DNA of 64,000 nt from Candidatus Puniceispirillum marinum IMCC1322 (GCF_000024465.1 NC_014010.1:434001-498000), one strand, 5' to 3'. Shown: positions 20,036 through 30,638, counted from the stretch's first letter. Translations and numbers: made by a program. The notes: generated from the letters alone by a model not told the origin.

Positions 20036-22714
20036 TTAACCCAACCGGCTAAGCGCTACATGTAAACCGTCACGCTTTACATTTTCTTCTTCTAGACGTC
20101 GTCTGTTTTCGACAATTACATCATCGGGTGCTTTGGCAATAAAGCCAGGATTGTCGAGTTTACGGGCAATCTTTTCAATTTCTGCGCTAACAGCGGTTAT
20201 TTCCTTATTTAGACGCGCGGCTTCAGCATCCAGATCAAGAATATCTGCCAATGGTAGCGCAATATCCAGCCCGTCAACAAGCCCCTGCGCGCACCCACTG
20301 CCGAATTCTGCAGTTTCTGTAACTGTTTCAAGCCGGGCAATCCGCAGTAACGCGGCTTGTTGATTCGTAATGGCACGCGATTGCAGCTCTGTTGCACCAT
20401 TAATCAGCAACGCTGGCTTGGCTGACAACGGTACGTTCATTTCGGTGCGTATATAACGAATTTCACTAATCAGAGATGTGATAAAACGCACTTCTTCAAC
20501 GGCATCATCTGCGGCAATATCAAACGCTTTCGGCCATGAAGCACCAATCAGCATATCATTGCTGTTGAAGATCTTTTCATTCAACTCTTCGGTCAGATAC
20601 GGCATAAATGGATGCAACAGACGTAATGTGCCAGCCAGAATGGCGCTGGCAGTGGCTTTGGTTTCCAAAGTCGCCTGATCATCTCCAGCGTCAGCATTAT
20701 CTTTACTGTTCATCAAAGTCGGTTTGATAAGTTCAACATACCAATCGCAATATGAATGCCACATGAACTGATACAGAACATCCGCCGCTTCATTGAAGCG
20801 GTAAGCCTCAATCGCCTTAGATGTTTTTTCTATCGTATTATTAAATTCGCTTATTATCCATTTATTTATGGATTGTTTTGCATCTTCAACTTTAATGTCT
20901 TTATCAATGATACAGCCATTCATTTCAAGAAAACGACAGGCATTCCATATCTTGGTGGCAAAGTTGCGATAGCCTTCCAGACGCGGTATCGACATCTTTA
21001 TATCACGGCCCTGCGCGGCCATGGCTGCCAAGGTGAAACGAAGTGGATCAGCACCATATTGATCGATAATGCCAAGAGGGTCGATGACGTTACCCTTTGA
21101 CTTTGACATTTTCTGGCCTTTTTCATCACGCACAAGGGCATGAATATAGACCTCGCGGAATGGCACTTCACCATCCATGAAATGCATCGACATCATCATC
21201 ATGCGGGCAACCCAGAAAAAGATAATATCAAAACCGGTGACCAGAACATCACCCGGATAATAACGTTTCACCAGATCATTATCTTCAGGCCAGCCAAGCG
21301 TTGAAAATGGCCATAATCCACTGGAAAACCAGGTATCAAGCACATCTTCATCACGGTTGAGTTCAACATCCTTGCCATAATGCGCTTTTGCAGACGCAAA
21401 GGCATCAGCTTCATTTTCCTCGACAAATGGATGCCCGTCTGGCCCATACCATGCTGGAATACGATGCCCCCACCATAATTGCCGCGAAATACACCATGGC
21501 TGGATATTGCGCATCCATTCAAAATAGGTTTTGTCCCAGCGTTCAGGTACAAATTTGGTGCGTCCCTCTTCCACAGCCTTGATCGCGGGTTTAGCTAATT
21601 CTTCGGCGTTCACATACCATTGATCCATCAGCCATGGCTCTATAACAACGCCAGATCTATCGCCATGGGGTACTGAATTAGCTACGGTTTCAACGCCAAC
21701 AACCATGCCTTCAGCATCCAGATCGGCGAGAATTTGTTTACGGGCATCATAGCGGTCTAAACCATGATATTTTTCAGGAATTTCTGGAATACTTTCCATC
21801 TTGGCTTCGGCGGTCATTAGATTGATCAATGGCAGATCATGACGTCGTCCAACTTCAAAGTCATTAAAGTCATGTGCTGGTGTTATTTTGACCGCGCCAG
21901 AGCCTTTTTCCATGTCCGGATATTCATCGGCGATGATAGGTATCGGTCGATTGGATAAAGGCAGTATGCACATTTTTCCGACCAGATGCCTATAACGTTC
22001 ATCATCCGGATGAACAGCAACAGCACCGTCACCAAGCATGGTTTCGGGACGTGTTGTGGCAATTGAAATATACTCGTCCTCGGTACCTTCAATGCGGTAT
22101 CGGAGATGCCACATCGGGTTTTCGCCATCACGCTGTTCAACTTCAAGATCCGAAATTGCCGTCATCAGCTTTGGATCCCAATTGACCAACCGCTTGTCAC
22201 GATAGATCAATCCATCACGATGAAGGCTGACAAAGGTTTTGATGACAGCTTCCGATAAGCCATCATCCATTGTAAACCGTTCACGCGACCAGTCGGGCGA
22301 CGCCCCAAGACGCTTTAACTGGTTCTGGATCATGCCTCCGGATTCGGCTTTCCATTCCCAAACCTTTTCAATGAACGCATCACGTCCCAGATCACGGCGG
22401 TTAACATTTTCGGCAGCCAGTTTGCGCTCAACAACCATCTGCGTGGCAATACCGGCATGATCTGTTCCCGGTTGCCATAATGTATCGCGGCCAATCATGC
22501 GATGATAGCGGATCAGCAAATCCTGCAACGTGAATGTCAGTGCATGCCCCATATGCAAACTGCCTGTCACATTTGGCGGTGGCATCATGATTGTATATGG
22601 CGTACTAGATGAAGATGGATCACAGGCAAAATGATTGCTTTGATCCCACATGTCATACCAGCGCTCTTCGATAGCCTGAGGGTTATAATTTTTTGGAAGT
22701 GTGGGTTCAGTCAT
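20036..22714 (-). CDS. valS: Valyl-tRNA synthetase
   Basis: Class I synthetase for valine with an editing domain. HIGH region [15 protein letters not shown] at about 44-58 and [12 protein letters not shown] in the KMSKS loop are canonical; the C-terminal coiled coil ([26 protein letters not shown]) is present. Length 892 aa is normal for an alphaproteobacterium. The 139 bases upstream, toward the TolC-type gene, can hold a promoter. Confidence 0.97.
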   Translation of the reverse strand: MTEPTLPKNYNPQAIEERWYDMWDQSNHFACDPSSSSTPYTIMMPPPNVTGSLHMGHALTFTLQDLLIRYHRMIGRDTLWQPGTDHAGIATQMVVERKLAAENVNRRDLGRDAFIEKVWEWKAESGGMIQNQLKRLGASPDWSRERFTMDDGLSEAVIKTFVSLHRDGLIYRDKRLVNWDPKLMTAISDLEVEQRDGENPMWHLRYRIEGTEDEYISIATTRPETMLGDGAVAVHPDDERYRHLVGKMCILPLSNRPIPIIADEYPDMEKGSGAVKITPAHDFNDFEVGRRHDLPLINLMTAEAKMESIPEIPEKYHGLDRYDARKQILADLDAEGMVVGVETVANSVPHGDRSGVVIEPWLMDQWYVNAEELAKPAIKAVEEGRTKFVPERWDKTYFEWMRNIQPWCISRQLWWGHRIPAWYGPDGHPFVEENEADAFASAKAHYGKDVELNRDEDVLDTWFSSGLWPFSTLGWPEDNDLVKRYYPGDVLVTGFDIIFFWVARMMMMSMHFMDGEVPFREVYIHALVRDEKGQKMSKSKGNVIDPLGIIDQYGADPLRFTLAAMAAQGRDIKMSIPRLEGYRNFATKIWNACRFLEMNGCIIDKDIKVEDAKQSINKWIISEFNNTIEKTSKAIEAYRFNEAADVLYQFMWHSYCDWYVELIKPTLMNSKDNADAGDDQATLETKATASAILAGTLRLLHPFMPYLTEELNEKIFNSNDMLIGASWPKAFDIAADDAVEEVRFITSLISEIRYIRTEMNVPLSAKPALLINGATELQSRAITNQQAALLRIARLETVTETAEFGSGCAQGLVDGLDIALPLADILDLDAEAARLNKEITAVSAEIEKIARKLDNPGFIAKAPDDVIVENRRRLEEENVKRDGLHVALSRLG

Positions 22715-22853
22715 GACACGTATGTAAGTTGTGAAAACAATCGAGAAATAAATATATACGGTGTTCTAAATGAGCCGCAAAAAAATTGCTATCTTTTTGA
22801 TATGAGACCGCAGGTTAGCAAGCCCCACTCATTTCATATTTATAGCTGAACAC

Positions 22854-24224
22854 CTATTTTGTGATAGGAATCGTGCCGGTAAACATGTCATCAGGTGACG
22901 GCAAATTGGTCAAAGATGGCAAAACATCGCCAAGTCCTAGATTAACCGCAGATAACCGACCCATAGCCGCCTTAAATCTATAGGAAGCTAGGATGATATC
23001 ATGTTCTGCATTGACAAGTCGTAACTCAGCGGCATTTACATCCTGCTCGGCATCAAGCTGATCAAGGATTGTTTTCTGTCCAAAGGTTACTTCGCTGACA
23101 ATACCACGCGCAACCAGCCTCGTAGCTTCTAATTCGCTGGTTACAGCATCAAGGCGTATTTTCGTTGTGTTCATATTACGAAACGCACTTCGTAAATCTA
23201 CATCTACAGCACGAATGGCTTCATCGCGGGCAAATTTGCTTTGGGCATGGCTTGCAGACACACTACGAGACTTTGCCCGTGTCGCATTCGTCGTCAGAAA
23301 CGGTGAAGAAAATACAATCTGGGCTGACATATCATCTAGATCACCTGCAGTGCCGGTCTTATCTTTTGAACTGGCTGACAAAGAAAGACTCACTGTTGGT
23401 TTAACCGCCGCCGCCAATGTATTGAATTGCTGACTTGCACTCAATTCATTCGCAATGGCTTTGCGGATATTTGGATGTTCAGCGCGGGCGATATTCTCGG
23501 CTTCAATCAATGTGGCCGGTAGCGAAGATAACGCCGCAGGCAGAGACAGATCGCGTAATTCGATACCCGTTAATGAATGGAGTTTATCATCTGCATTTTG
23601 CAAATCTGCGGCAGCTGCGATAGCATCTGATTGTGCGCGTGCATAGCGTGCTTTTGACTCAGCTATACGTGTTGGAGTGGCGGCGCCTGCTCTAACACGG
23701 GCTTCTGCGGCTTTTACATGAGACTCGAGTCGCGCCAGATTATCTGCATGTAAAGACACTTCGCGTTGTGCCTTTACAACATCAAGATATGCCTCGATTG
23801 TTTTCAATATCAAAGCTTGTTCGGAATTGCTGTAGCTGGCGGTAGCCGCATCTAGTTTGTATTCCGCTAGCTTTGCGTTTTCGGCCGATTGCCCCCCATC
23901 ATAGAGATTCTTACTCAAGGTAATGGCTGCTGACGCATATTGTGATTGTTTAAAACCACTCGTAGTGCTGGAATCGCTATGTGATTGATTGCCAGTGATT
24001 TTGACAGTACCTGTTAGATCACTTGTGGATGTAGATACCCCAATTTGTTCGCGCGCCGACACCCAGCTTTGCCGCGCGGCGGCCAGTTCAGCACTATTGA
24101 CAAGACTAGCGCGCAATGCCTCGTCAAGCGTAGCTGAAAACGTGGTTGTTGGTCCCAGCATAACAGTGGCAAAAAGCGCAACGGCATAAGCGAATGATCG
24201 GGAAACATAAGTCATCAATTTCAT
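22854..24224 (-). CDS. TolC-family outer membrane efflux protein
   Basis: Outer-membrane channel of type I secretion or multidrug efflux. A signal peptide (first 35 or so residues, ending near FSA) is followed by two TolC repeats of alpha-helical coiled coil and beta strands; LSKNLYDGG and FGQKTILDQLDAEQDVNAAELRLVNAEHD are typical of the two halves. Length is usual for the family. ATG codons at 24233, 24224 and 24215 are in frame; GGAG just before 24224 favours that one weakly. It is 24 bases after a PCMT-family gene, a pairing common in alphaproteobacteria. Confidence 0.9.
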   Translation of the reverse strand: MKLMTYVSRSFAYAVALFATVMLGPTTTFSATLDEALRASLVNSAELAAARQSWVSAREQIGVSTSTSDLTGTVKITGNQSHSDSSTTSGFKQSQYASAAITLSKNLYDGGQSAENAKLAEYKLDAATASYSNSEQALILKTIEAYLDVVKAQREVSLHADNLARLESHVKAAEARVRAGAATPTRIAESKARYARAQSDAIAAAADLQNADDKLHSLTGIELRDLSLPAALSSLPATLIEAENIARAEHPNIRKAIANELSASQQFNTLAAAVKPTVSLSLSASSKDKTGTAGDLDDMSAQIVFSSPFLTTNATRAKSRSVSASHAQSKFARDEAIRAVDVDLRSAFRNMNTTKIRLDAVTSELEATRLVARGIVSEVTFGQKTILDQLDAEQDVNAAELRLVNAEHDIILASYRFKAAMGRLSAVNLGLGDVLPSLTNLPSPDDMFTGTIPITK

Positions 24225-24257
24225 AGTCTCCATAATGCAGTGGCATCATCAAACAAA

Positions 24258-24932
24258 TTAAAAGACAAACTCAACTTTAGTGTTGAACTCGTCTAGGTTG
24301 GGCACCTGAGCGTTAAAAAGGGGCGTATATGAAAAGTTATCTCCAGCCCGCGTCCACAGGCAGGCTACACCAACAGCTTCATTTTTAGCCCGTTTAACTG
24401 CCACTAGACGCCCCTTTGGGGTCAGTTGCTTGAGTAAACTATCAGGTACTGTTTCAACACCCCCCTCAATGATGATACGGTCATAAGGACCTTCTTCAGG
24501 ATAACCATCAGCGAGGCGAGACTTAATAAAGGCCGCATTATCAATACCAATGTTAGCCAGCGTTTCTTGGGCTTTATCTACAAGTTGCGTGCGGGTTTCA
24601 ATGGCAATGACCGAACCCGCTATTTGTGCCATTATAGCCGTGCCATAGCCCGAACCAGCACCAACAACCAGAACATTATCATCGCTCCGGATTTCAAGAG
24701 CTTGAGTCAGCCGTGAAAGAACCATTGGTTCCATCAAACATCTACCATTCGTCAGCATTAGATCTTCGTCAATATAGGCAATTGAGCGCTGGTGCTTCGC
24801 CACAAAGGCTTCACGGGGTATCGTCGAAAAGGCGTCAAGCACACGTTCATCGGTAACCTTGTTTGGCCTAATTTGGCAATTAACCATCATTTCACGGGCA
24901 TTTGCAAACTGCGTGTCATTCATTTCAGGCAT
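24258..24932 (-). CDS. PCMT-family methyltransferase (second copy)
   Basis: Member of the protein-L-isoaspartate methyltransferase family, more divergent than the gene at 5141. The SAM motif reads LVVGAGSGYGTAIM and the N-terminal MMVNCQIRPNKVTDERVLDAF is characteristic of the alphaproteobacterial subgroup found next to tolC. The Pcm substrate segment is altered (LTNGRCLMEPMVLSRL in place of a DQTISQPYVV-type motif), so isoaspartate repair activity is not assured. Length 224 aa. Confidence 0.87.
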   Translation of the reverse strand: MPEMNDTQFANAREMMVNCQIRPNKVTDERVLDAFSTIPREAFVAKHQRSIAYIDEDLMLTNGRCLMEPMVLSRLTQALEIRSDDNVLVVGAGSGYGTAIMAQIAGSVIAIETRTQLVDKAQETLANIGIDNAAFIKSRLADGYPEEGPYDRIIIEGGVETVPDSLLKQLTPKGRLVAVKRAKNEAVGVACLWTRAGDNFSYTPLFNAQVPNLDEFNTKVEFVF

Positions 24933-25025
24933 CTCATCATCAAGATATTAAGCTAATCATGAACTTATAGGCTTTGTGTCAGACAACTTCAATGCTGGTG
25001 AACCAAACAGGTCAAAAAAATCAGA

Positions 25026-27458
25026 CTAGGGTGTTGCCTTGCAATACTTATTATGAATTTCCATGTCGATGGTGACGCTGTTCGCCGATTGAATATTTGG
25101 ATCTGTTGCCATGCCACCCCATTCACGATAATGACCACATATTCTCTCAAGATCGGGTGTCGGCGTTTGACAATATGCTGCATTCGCAGGCGCTGAGCGC
25201 CACAACCCAGCCCCTCTTGAACTGCGATTAATGATCAAGTGCTTAGCAGGGCTTGTGGAATATGAAACGCTTCTCTTGGGTTGAAACTCGTTTACATTTT
25301 TCCCCGTTTGCCCAAGTGAAAAATTTGAAAATCGTATTTTCCGCGTATCGGTATTCTTTATCCACAAAGGTGCCAGGTCATTATCAAAAACGCTTAGCAT
25401 ATTATCCACTGGATTTCGGTACATAAGTAAATTGGTTGCCACCCCATTATCTGTGCTGTCATCGATAATCGGAATACCGCTACCATGCCCTGACCAAAAC
25501 CTTGTGCCATTATCGGGGCCATTGATCCAACGCCAGTTGCCTGGTTCGGTTTCACTGGCCCCAATCCAACCATGATAGGGTCTGCCCATAAACGTTTGAT
25601 CTATAAAATAGCTTTCTTCGGGGCTTGTTATTGTCATCAAATAGGGCTGAAGACCACACATCTTTGGTTCAATTTGATGCGCTCTGGCTAAAGCTGTATT
25701 AAAACTATAAGGTTGCCCATTGTGATATACAAAATCATAAAAATGGAATTTTCCATTAATTTCCATGGCGTGTTCACCCAAACTAAAAACAATTTTCTTT
25801 TCTATGCTGTAATTTGTTGCCAATGACTCAAGTCTTACAGACCGCATTGCCCGATTCCATATTTGTGTGGGCAGATTTTTATTGTCATTCGAGTAAAAGC
25901 GCAAAATACCATCTAACTGATTCCACGTTGCGTTCACCGATGGTGGTAAATTATTAATGCCAGAATATTGCGTAAACATTGCCATCGTTTGTTTCGATTG
26001 TGCAGGGACAGTTAAGACATCATGTTCTGGATCAAAACCTTCAACAATGGCCGCAAAGGCTTGATTAACACTGCACCCGGGCGCTATAAAAACATCACTA
26101 GGGGTAATTGAACATAACGCTTGTTCTGGCGCGATAATATTTTTGGAAAAGCTAGTGGTTACATTTTTTTGCGCCACGGTGACATTGGAACCAGAGGCTA
26201 GCCCTATGGCAAAATTTGCAGTAACGGTCTCCGGACTTGTTCCAACATTGTTAAAAAATCCGTCATTACCCGGAACAAAAACATCTTTACTTTTCGCCGC
26301 CCACCCATTCTGACCAGTTGGGTTTTGGGGGGTATCGCCTTCACCTTGCCAGAGTTCGTAAAAGCTATCTGCATCAAGATCAAAAAAACAGAATTTCTGT
26401 GAGTTAACGTTTTTCATATTACCAAATGAAATTAAGTCACCACTATCAAAATTCTGCAACATTCCATGATTGTTGCGGCCACTGAAATCAGATATCTGCG
26501 ACTGTTGTGTTGAACCTAAGTCAAACATCGCCCAGTTCAAAATCTGTGCTGACGTTTTTACGGTATTCACACCAGCCTCTTCATTAAGTAGTCTAGATAT
26601 ATCTTGTACCTCAAGTTCATCGTCCCAAATCCGTAAGTCTGATATACCACCTTTAAAAGAATGAGTTCCTTTTTTATCACGGGCGCCAACCAGCAACTTT
26701 GACGCTGTTGTTCTCATCCGGTCGATGAACGGAACGCCGTATGTGCCTTCACGTCTATTTCCATTTTGTCGAACACCATCAACATATTGTTTGAGAATAC
26801 TCCCATTGATTACCGTACTGGTTGTCGAATGTGGAAAGGTTATGACAACGTGGTGCCATGAATTATCTAAAAAATTAATGCCCCCATAGGTCCCGAAAAG
26901 AGAACCTTCCAATTCGACAAACAGCTCACCGTTCCGCAACAAAATTGCAAATTGACGACCGCTTGTTTCTCCCCATCTCAGAATAACATTTTCTTGTACT
27001 TGTCCATTTTCAGCTTTAACCCAGAACGAAATACTTCTGGCCATGGCATCGGTAATATTGACTGTCTGCAGACTTTCAATGGTTCGTCCGGCACCATTGA
27101 ATTTTATTCCGACACGTTGAGACGAGACTTCATTATTTAGTTGCAGGCAAGCCGAGTCATTTAATTTAACATCACTTATACCAATGCTTTTGGCATTTCT
27201 TAGATTTACCCTTAGCAGTTTTTGCGCCAAATCCTTTTGGCCTTCATATTCTCCAAGTTGATTTACCTCAACATGATGTTTCTGTAGTGTTAAGAAAATT
27301 GACGATATGCCTATCGACGCCACGGCGAAAACTGTGATGTAAACCAACAATTCGACAAGTGAAAAACCAGATTTACTAGCATTACAGCGTCTCAAATTGG
27401 TTTTTTGACACACCAGATAATCAATTAATGAAACCAGCAAAATTGTCTCCAGATACAA
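25026..27458 (-). CDS. Giant prepilin-like protein with LamG and C-type lectin domains
   Basis: Predicted minor pseudopilin of up to 810 residues. A type III prepilin cleavage site is clear: G31/F32 in SKSGFSLVELLVY, with the conserved Glu at +5 and a hydrophobic helix to about residue 57. A LamG-like jelly roll follows (about 115-300; SISFWVKAENG, SWHHVVITF, ISDLRIWDDELEVQDISRL). A beta-rich middle module covers about 445-560, and a C-type lectin domain about 565-690 (HGWIGASETEPGNWRWING). No ATG lies upstream of the cleavage site: TTG at 27458 (AAAGG upstream) or TTG at 27440 (GGAG upstream) must start it. It probably caps or decorates a pilus; the assembly machinery is not in the window. 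Confidence 0.75.
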   Translation of the reverse strand: MYLETILLVSLIDYLVCQKTNLRRCNASKSGFSLVELLVYITVFAVASIGISSIFLTLQKHHVEVNQLGEYEGQKDLAQKLLRVNLRNAKSIGISDVKLNDSACLQLNNEVSSQRVGIKFNGAGRTIESLQTVNITDAMARSISFWVKAENGQVQENVILRWGETSGRQFAILLRNGELFVELEGSLFGTYGGINFLDNSWHHVVITFPHSTTSTVINGSILKQYVDGVRQNGNRREGTYGVPFIDRMRTTASKLLVGARDKKGTHSFKGGISDLRIWDDELEVQDISRLLNEEAGVNTVKTSAQILNWAMFDLGSTQQSQISDFSGRNNHGMLQNFDSGDLISFGNMKNVNSQKFCFFDLDADSFYELWQGEGDTPQNPTGQNGWAAKSKDVFVPGNDGFFNNVGTSPETVTANFAIGLASGSNVTVAQKNVTTSFSKNIIAPEQALCSITPSDVFIAPGCSVNQAFAAIVEGFDPEHDVLTVPAQSKQTMAMFTQYSGINNLPPSVNATWNQLDGILRFYSNDNKNLPTQIWNRAMRSVRLESLATNYSIEKKIVFSLGEHAMEINGKFHFYDFVYHNGQPYSFNTALARAHQIEPKMCGLQPYLMTITSPEESYFIDQTFMGRPYHGWIGASETEPGNWRWINGPDNGTRFWSGHGSGIPIIDDSTDNGVATNLLMYRNPVDNMLSVFDNDLAPLWIKNTDTRKIRFSNFSLGQTGKNVNEFQPKRSVSYSTSPAKHLIINRSSRGAGLWRSAPANAAYCQTPTPDLERICGHYREWGGMATDPNIQSANSVTIDMEIHNKYCKATP

Positions 27459-27683
27459 TATTAACCTTTCGTAAATTACTATCTGTTAACTTTTAAAATT
27501 TAGAAAAAACAAATATACGACAGATAAACAACATTAAAAATATTGTTCATATTACTGATTTTAAATAATTAAATATTAAATGTGAAATTGTGACGCATTA
27601 AATAAATCAGATAAATTGCAGCTATCTTTTTGCGTGACTATTATCGGCCGCATGGCCAAGGCGACCTGAATGGAACAGTAACT

Positions 27684-28280
27684 ATGATAAGATCTGTAAA
27701 AATTGATCAGCACAATATGTCAGCTCACCCCGAACATCATCATGGTCAAATCATGAGAGAGCCGCAAGCTGGTTTTGCAATTATATCCGTTCTTGTCATT
27801 GTCACGCTTCTTGGCGCCATTGCTGTTCCCTTACTAAACACAGTGCATAAAAGCCGGGAAAGCGCAGTCTCACTTCGCGTCACGTCTCATCTTGGGCATG
27901 AGGCGCGAGAGAATTTCGAACTTGGGTTTCATATGACAAAACTTGATGGTGGCATTCCCAGCTTTTTCAAAACGGGCATATCACCATCGGTTATCCCCAT
28001 TGGTACAGCTTGTTTCAAACGCATTAATGCAGTCGATAATGAATATCTTGGTGGCTTTGACATTTTTGACCCAAATATTCACCATTCACCAATGACAGTA
28101 TCAAACAACCGATCTGTAGTTACATTTGCATATGATAATGGGCGCAAAACGGGTGCGGTATTTGAGGAGCTTGTTATTGTATCCTGCGCCATGTCAGAAA
28201 CGGGTGAAATTGGTGTCTATGCGGGTAAATTGGGTGTTATTGATGGCTCCTTCTATCCGATAAATTACGGACAATTTTAG
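27684..28280 (+). CDS. PilX/GspK-like minor prepilin
   Basis: Small prepilin-like protein (198 aa from this start). The segment QAGFAIISVLVIVTLLGAIAVPLL is a prepilin cleavage site and helix, but the usual Glu at +5 is replaced by serine, as in GspK/PilX-type minor pilins that sit at the fibre tip. The remaining 150 residues are not recognised. In-frame ATGs exist at 27684, 27717 and 27753; 27753 would give a typical 7-residue leader, 27684 has the better GGA upstream. It is divergent from the lectin-bearing pilin and converges with the PilW-like gene, stops 4 bases apart. Confidence 0.6.
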   Translation: MIRSVKIDQHNMSAHPEHHHGQIMREPQAGFAIISVLVIVTLLGAIAVPLLNTVHKSRESAVSLRVTSHLGHEARENFELGFHMTKLDGGIPSFFKTGISPSVIPIGTACFKRINAVDNEYLGGFDIFDPNIHHSPMTVSNNRSVVTFAYDNGRKTGAVFEELVIVSCAMSETGEIGVYAGKLGVIDGSFYPINYGQF

Positions 28281-28284
28281 AGCA

Positions 28285-30210
28285 TCATGGCGTTGGACAT
28301 CTTTGGGACTCGCTAATACGCAACTGAATGTCCGGTTTGTCGCGTATAGTAAATTGCCGATAGCTAACGCCAATACCTGAATCATTGACGGCGCGAATAT
28401 TCCATTTTGTGATGTTGTCAGTTAAAAGCATTTCGAGTCGAGGGTTAACATCGCCATCGCCATCTGGATCCTGATTATAGAATTCCAATTCATATGTGCC
28501 ATTACGTTTACCATTACTGGGAAGTCGAAGGGGAAGCACAACGCCATCATGTGATTTATCCCACCCCGGGGTTATCCTAAGCTTTCCAGATGAGTGAATC
28601 GTGGATGGTCTATATTCATGGGGATCATCAGCAAATGTAAATTTATCGGCAAAAGATGTTAAATCGCGGTTAGGTTCTATATTGTTTAGATTAAAATATG
28701 CTTTGCCGCCAGTTTTATCATTATCATCAAAAACAAAAAACAAGCTGAAGCGGTCAACCGTATTGAGATTATGTTGTTCATGTAAGAAAACGGTGACGCT
28801 ATCTGGAACTTCATCGCGGTTTTTTGGTGAATAGTTGATATATTTACCAGGTAAATTTGCATCGGCAGCATGTGGCCTCGTACATGGAAAAGGATCACCT
28901 TGTTCTTTTATGTATTGATAATAGCTTGGCACGCCGTCTGTGCGATCAAACCTAACATACTGTTTGGGTTGATTTTTTAAGGGACCGCAATATCCATAAT
29001 AATCTTGCGGATAGAGATTACTCCATACGGATACAGTCGTCACAAATTCACGTACTTCAAATGTTTTCGAAGAAGCATTATAGCGGCCAAGGTCAAAACG
29101 CGTGGCCGTGCCATTTGCAACACCACCGCAATTTGCCGTTACCTTTATGGTGGAAGATGCTGTGCGGCTGATTATTCCTGCTCGGGCATTGAGGGTTAAA
29201 ATATCATCACCAAAAAACCCGTTATCCGATTGGTATTGAAGATTTGAAAGAAGGCTTGCTACTTGTGTTGGTGAGCCCTGAAACATCACATTTGAACTAT
29301 TATCACCCGTAATCGTCATTCCGGACGGAATTGACGAAAAACGAAGCCGGTTTGTTGGGTGCGACGTGTTAATTTCCAGACTGAGCTGCGCTGCTGTATC
29401 CAGCGCATAAACGCCAATATCTTTAAGCGCCGTTAAAACGCTACTTATGCTGGTGAATATTGCAGGCATTTCTATGGTCAGGCCCGGGGCGCTTTTGTCA
29501 ATTGGCTCGATCATGGATGTATAAAAACTGCCAGGGTTATCTCGGCTATAAGCAACATAGCGGGGAAAGATAATTTGTTGCCCTGCTTTGACAGGTAATG
29601 ACTGGTTTGCGGCTTGCGTTAAACAGGTAGCGTCCTCAACGAATACTCTTAAAGACGGATTGCTTGATGATGCGTTCTGAATTGGCAATGATACAGTACA
29701 TCGGCCACCGCCGCCTTCCAGTGCAAATGCGATCTTGCCGCCACGCGACAGAATTGCATTTATATTTTCAGCGATGTTATGACCAGCCGCATCCTTGCAA
29801 TTTTTTTCAATACTGAAAGTGCTGAAACGAATAATGGCGTCGGAACTGAGTTTGCACTTTGGCACAGTGCCGTTATAGCGACTTCCATTGCCAAAAACAG
29901 TGCCCACAACAAGCGGGGGGGCGTCTTGAAGGTCCTGCGGCATTGTGCTGTTTATATACACAGGTGATTGCAATGTATCGCTCAGCTGGTCACGCCTGAA
30001 ATCATCATAAATAAAAGCCGCTATGGCTTCGTTCTTTTGTTGTGTCGTTAGTTCGTTTCGTCCTTGAAGTAAACTTATCTTATTCTGCGAAACAAATTGA
30101 ATGGCGGCAACACTGACCACGGCAAACAATGAAAGTGCGACAAGAAGCTCAATCGTTGAAAAACCTGAATGTGGTTTTTTAAACCTAACATCTATGTTTG
30201 TCGAACGCAT
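28285..30210 (-). CDS. Large PilW/GspJ-like prepilin with beta-sandwich modules
   Basis: Predicted minor pseudopilin of 641 residues. The cleavage site is G16/F17 in HSGFSTIELLVALSLFAVVS with Glu at +5. After a helical and GspJ-like portion, residues 240-360 resemble bacterial cadherin/Ig-like adhesion repeats (LSNLQYQSDNGFFGDDILTL). The last 250 residues are beta-rich with an Asp-rich stretch (DPDGDGDVN) that could bind calcium; I do not recognise that domain. Typical PilW/GspJ proteins are 200-350 aa, so two thirds is extra cargo. It lies between tRNA-Cys and the PilX-like gene. Confidence 0.7.
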   Translation of the reverse strand: MRSTNIDVRFKKPHSGFSTIELLVALSLFAVVSVAAIQFVSQNKISLLQGRNELTTQQKNEAIAAFIYDDFRRDQLSDTLQSPVYINSTMPQDLQDAPPLVVGTVFGNGSRYNGTVPKCKLSSDAIIRFSTFSIEKNCKDAAGHNIAENINAILSRGGKIAFALEGGGGRCTVSLPIQNASSSNPSLRVFVEDATCLTQAANQSLPVKAGQQIIFPRYVAYSRDNPGSFYTSMIEPIDKSAPGLTIEMPAIFTSISSVLTALKDIGVYALDTAAQLSLEINTSHPTNRLRFSSIPSGMTITGDNSSNVMFQGSPTQVASLLSNLQYQSDNGFFGDDILTLNARAGIISRTASSTIKVTANCGGVANGTATRFDLGRYNASSKTFEVREFVTTVSVWSNLYPQDYYGYCGPLKNQPKQYVRFDRTDGVPSYYQYIKEQGDPFPCTRPHAADANLPGKYINYSPKNRDEVPDSVTVFLHEQHNLNTVDRFSLFFVFDDNDKTGGKAYFNLNNIEPNRDLTSFADKFTFADDPHEYRPSTIHSSGKLRITPGWDKSHDGVVLPLRLPSNGKRNGTYELEFYNQDPDGDGDVNPRLEMLLTDNITKWNIRAVNDSGIGVSYRQFTIRDKPDIQLRISESQRCPTP

Positions 30211-30355
30211 AAAATCTCTATTGGCAATATTTAGGAAGCCAAAAGATAAAGTAATTAATAATTTTTTAGCATTTTCTATTTAAGTTTATTTAATATCTGC
30301 ATGGCATCATTGACGCGCCCTGCCGCATTCGGTATTACCTGACCAATATCACGCA

Positions 30356-30429
30356 GGCCCGGTGGCAGAGTGGTTATGCAGCGGTTTGCAAAACCGTGTA
30401 CATCGGTTCAATTCCGGTCCGGGCCTCCA
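30356..30429 (+). tRNA. tRNA-Cys (GCA)
   Basis: A 74-base cloverleaf. Acceptor arms GGCCCGG and CCGGGCC pair fully, the anticodon loop TTGCAAA gives GCA, the T loop contains GGTTCAATTCC, the discriminator is U and CCA is encoded. Confidence 0.96.
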
Positions 30430-30638
30430 TAACTTTGGGCATTATGCCTTAAAAACGCTCATTTTTGGGGCACTCACCCAATCAATCATAATTTCCAAGC
30501 ATAATCAGTGCTGTTTTTATGTCATTGATTGGTGCGGAAAAAATTATGTTTTCTGCCAGCTTTTCCAATATTTCCATTGCTGTTCGGGTGCCAGTGACTA
30601 TGTTGGTTTTATTATGATTGAATAAATAGGGGTATAAG

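Noticed and set aside
27630-27683. Upstream TTG extension of the PilX-like gene
   Set aside because: The extra residues lack a signal-like pattern and a ribosome site; in-frame ATGs closer to the cleavage site fit prepilin leaders better.
25026-30429. Integrative island next to tRNA-Cys
   Set aside because: The pilin genes lie on the 5' side of the tRNA, no integrase is present, and I saw no second copy of the tRNA 3' end that could be an att site.
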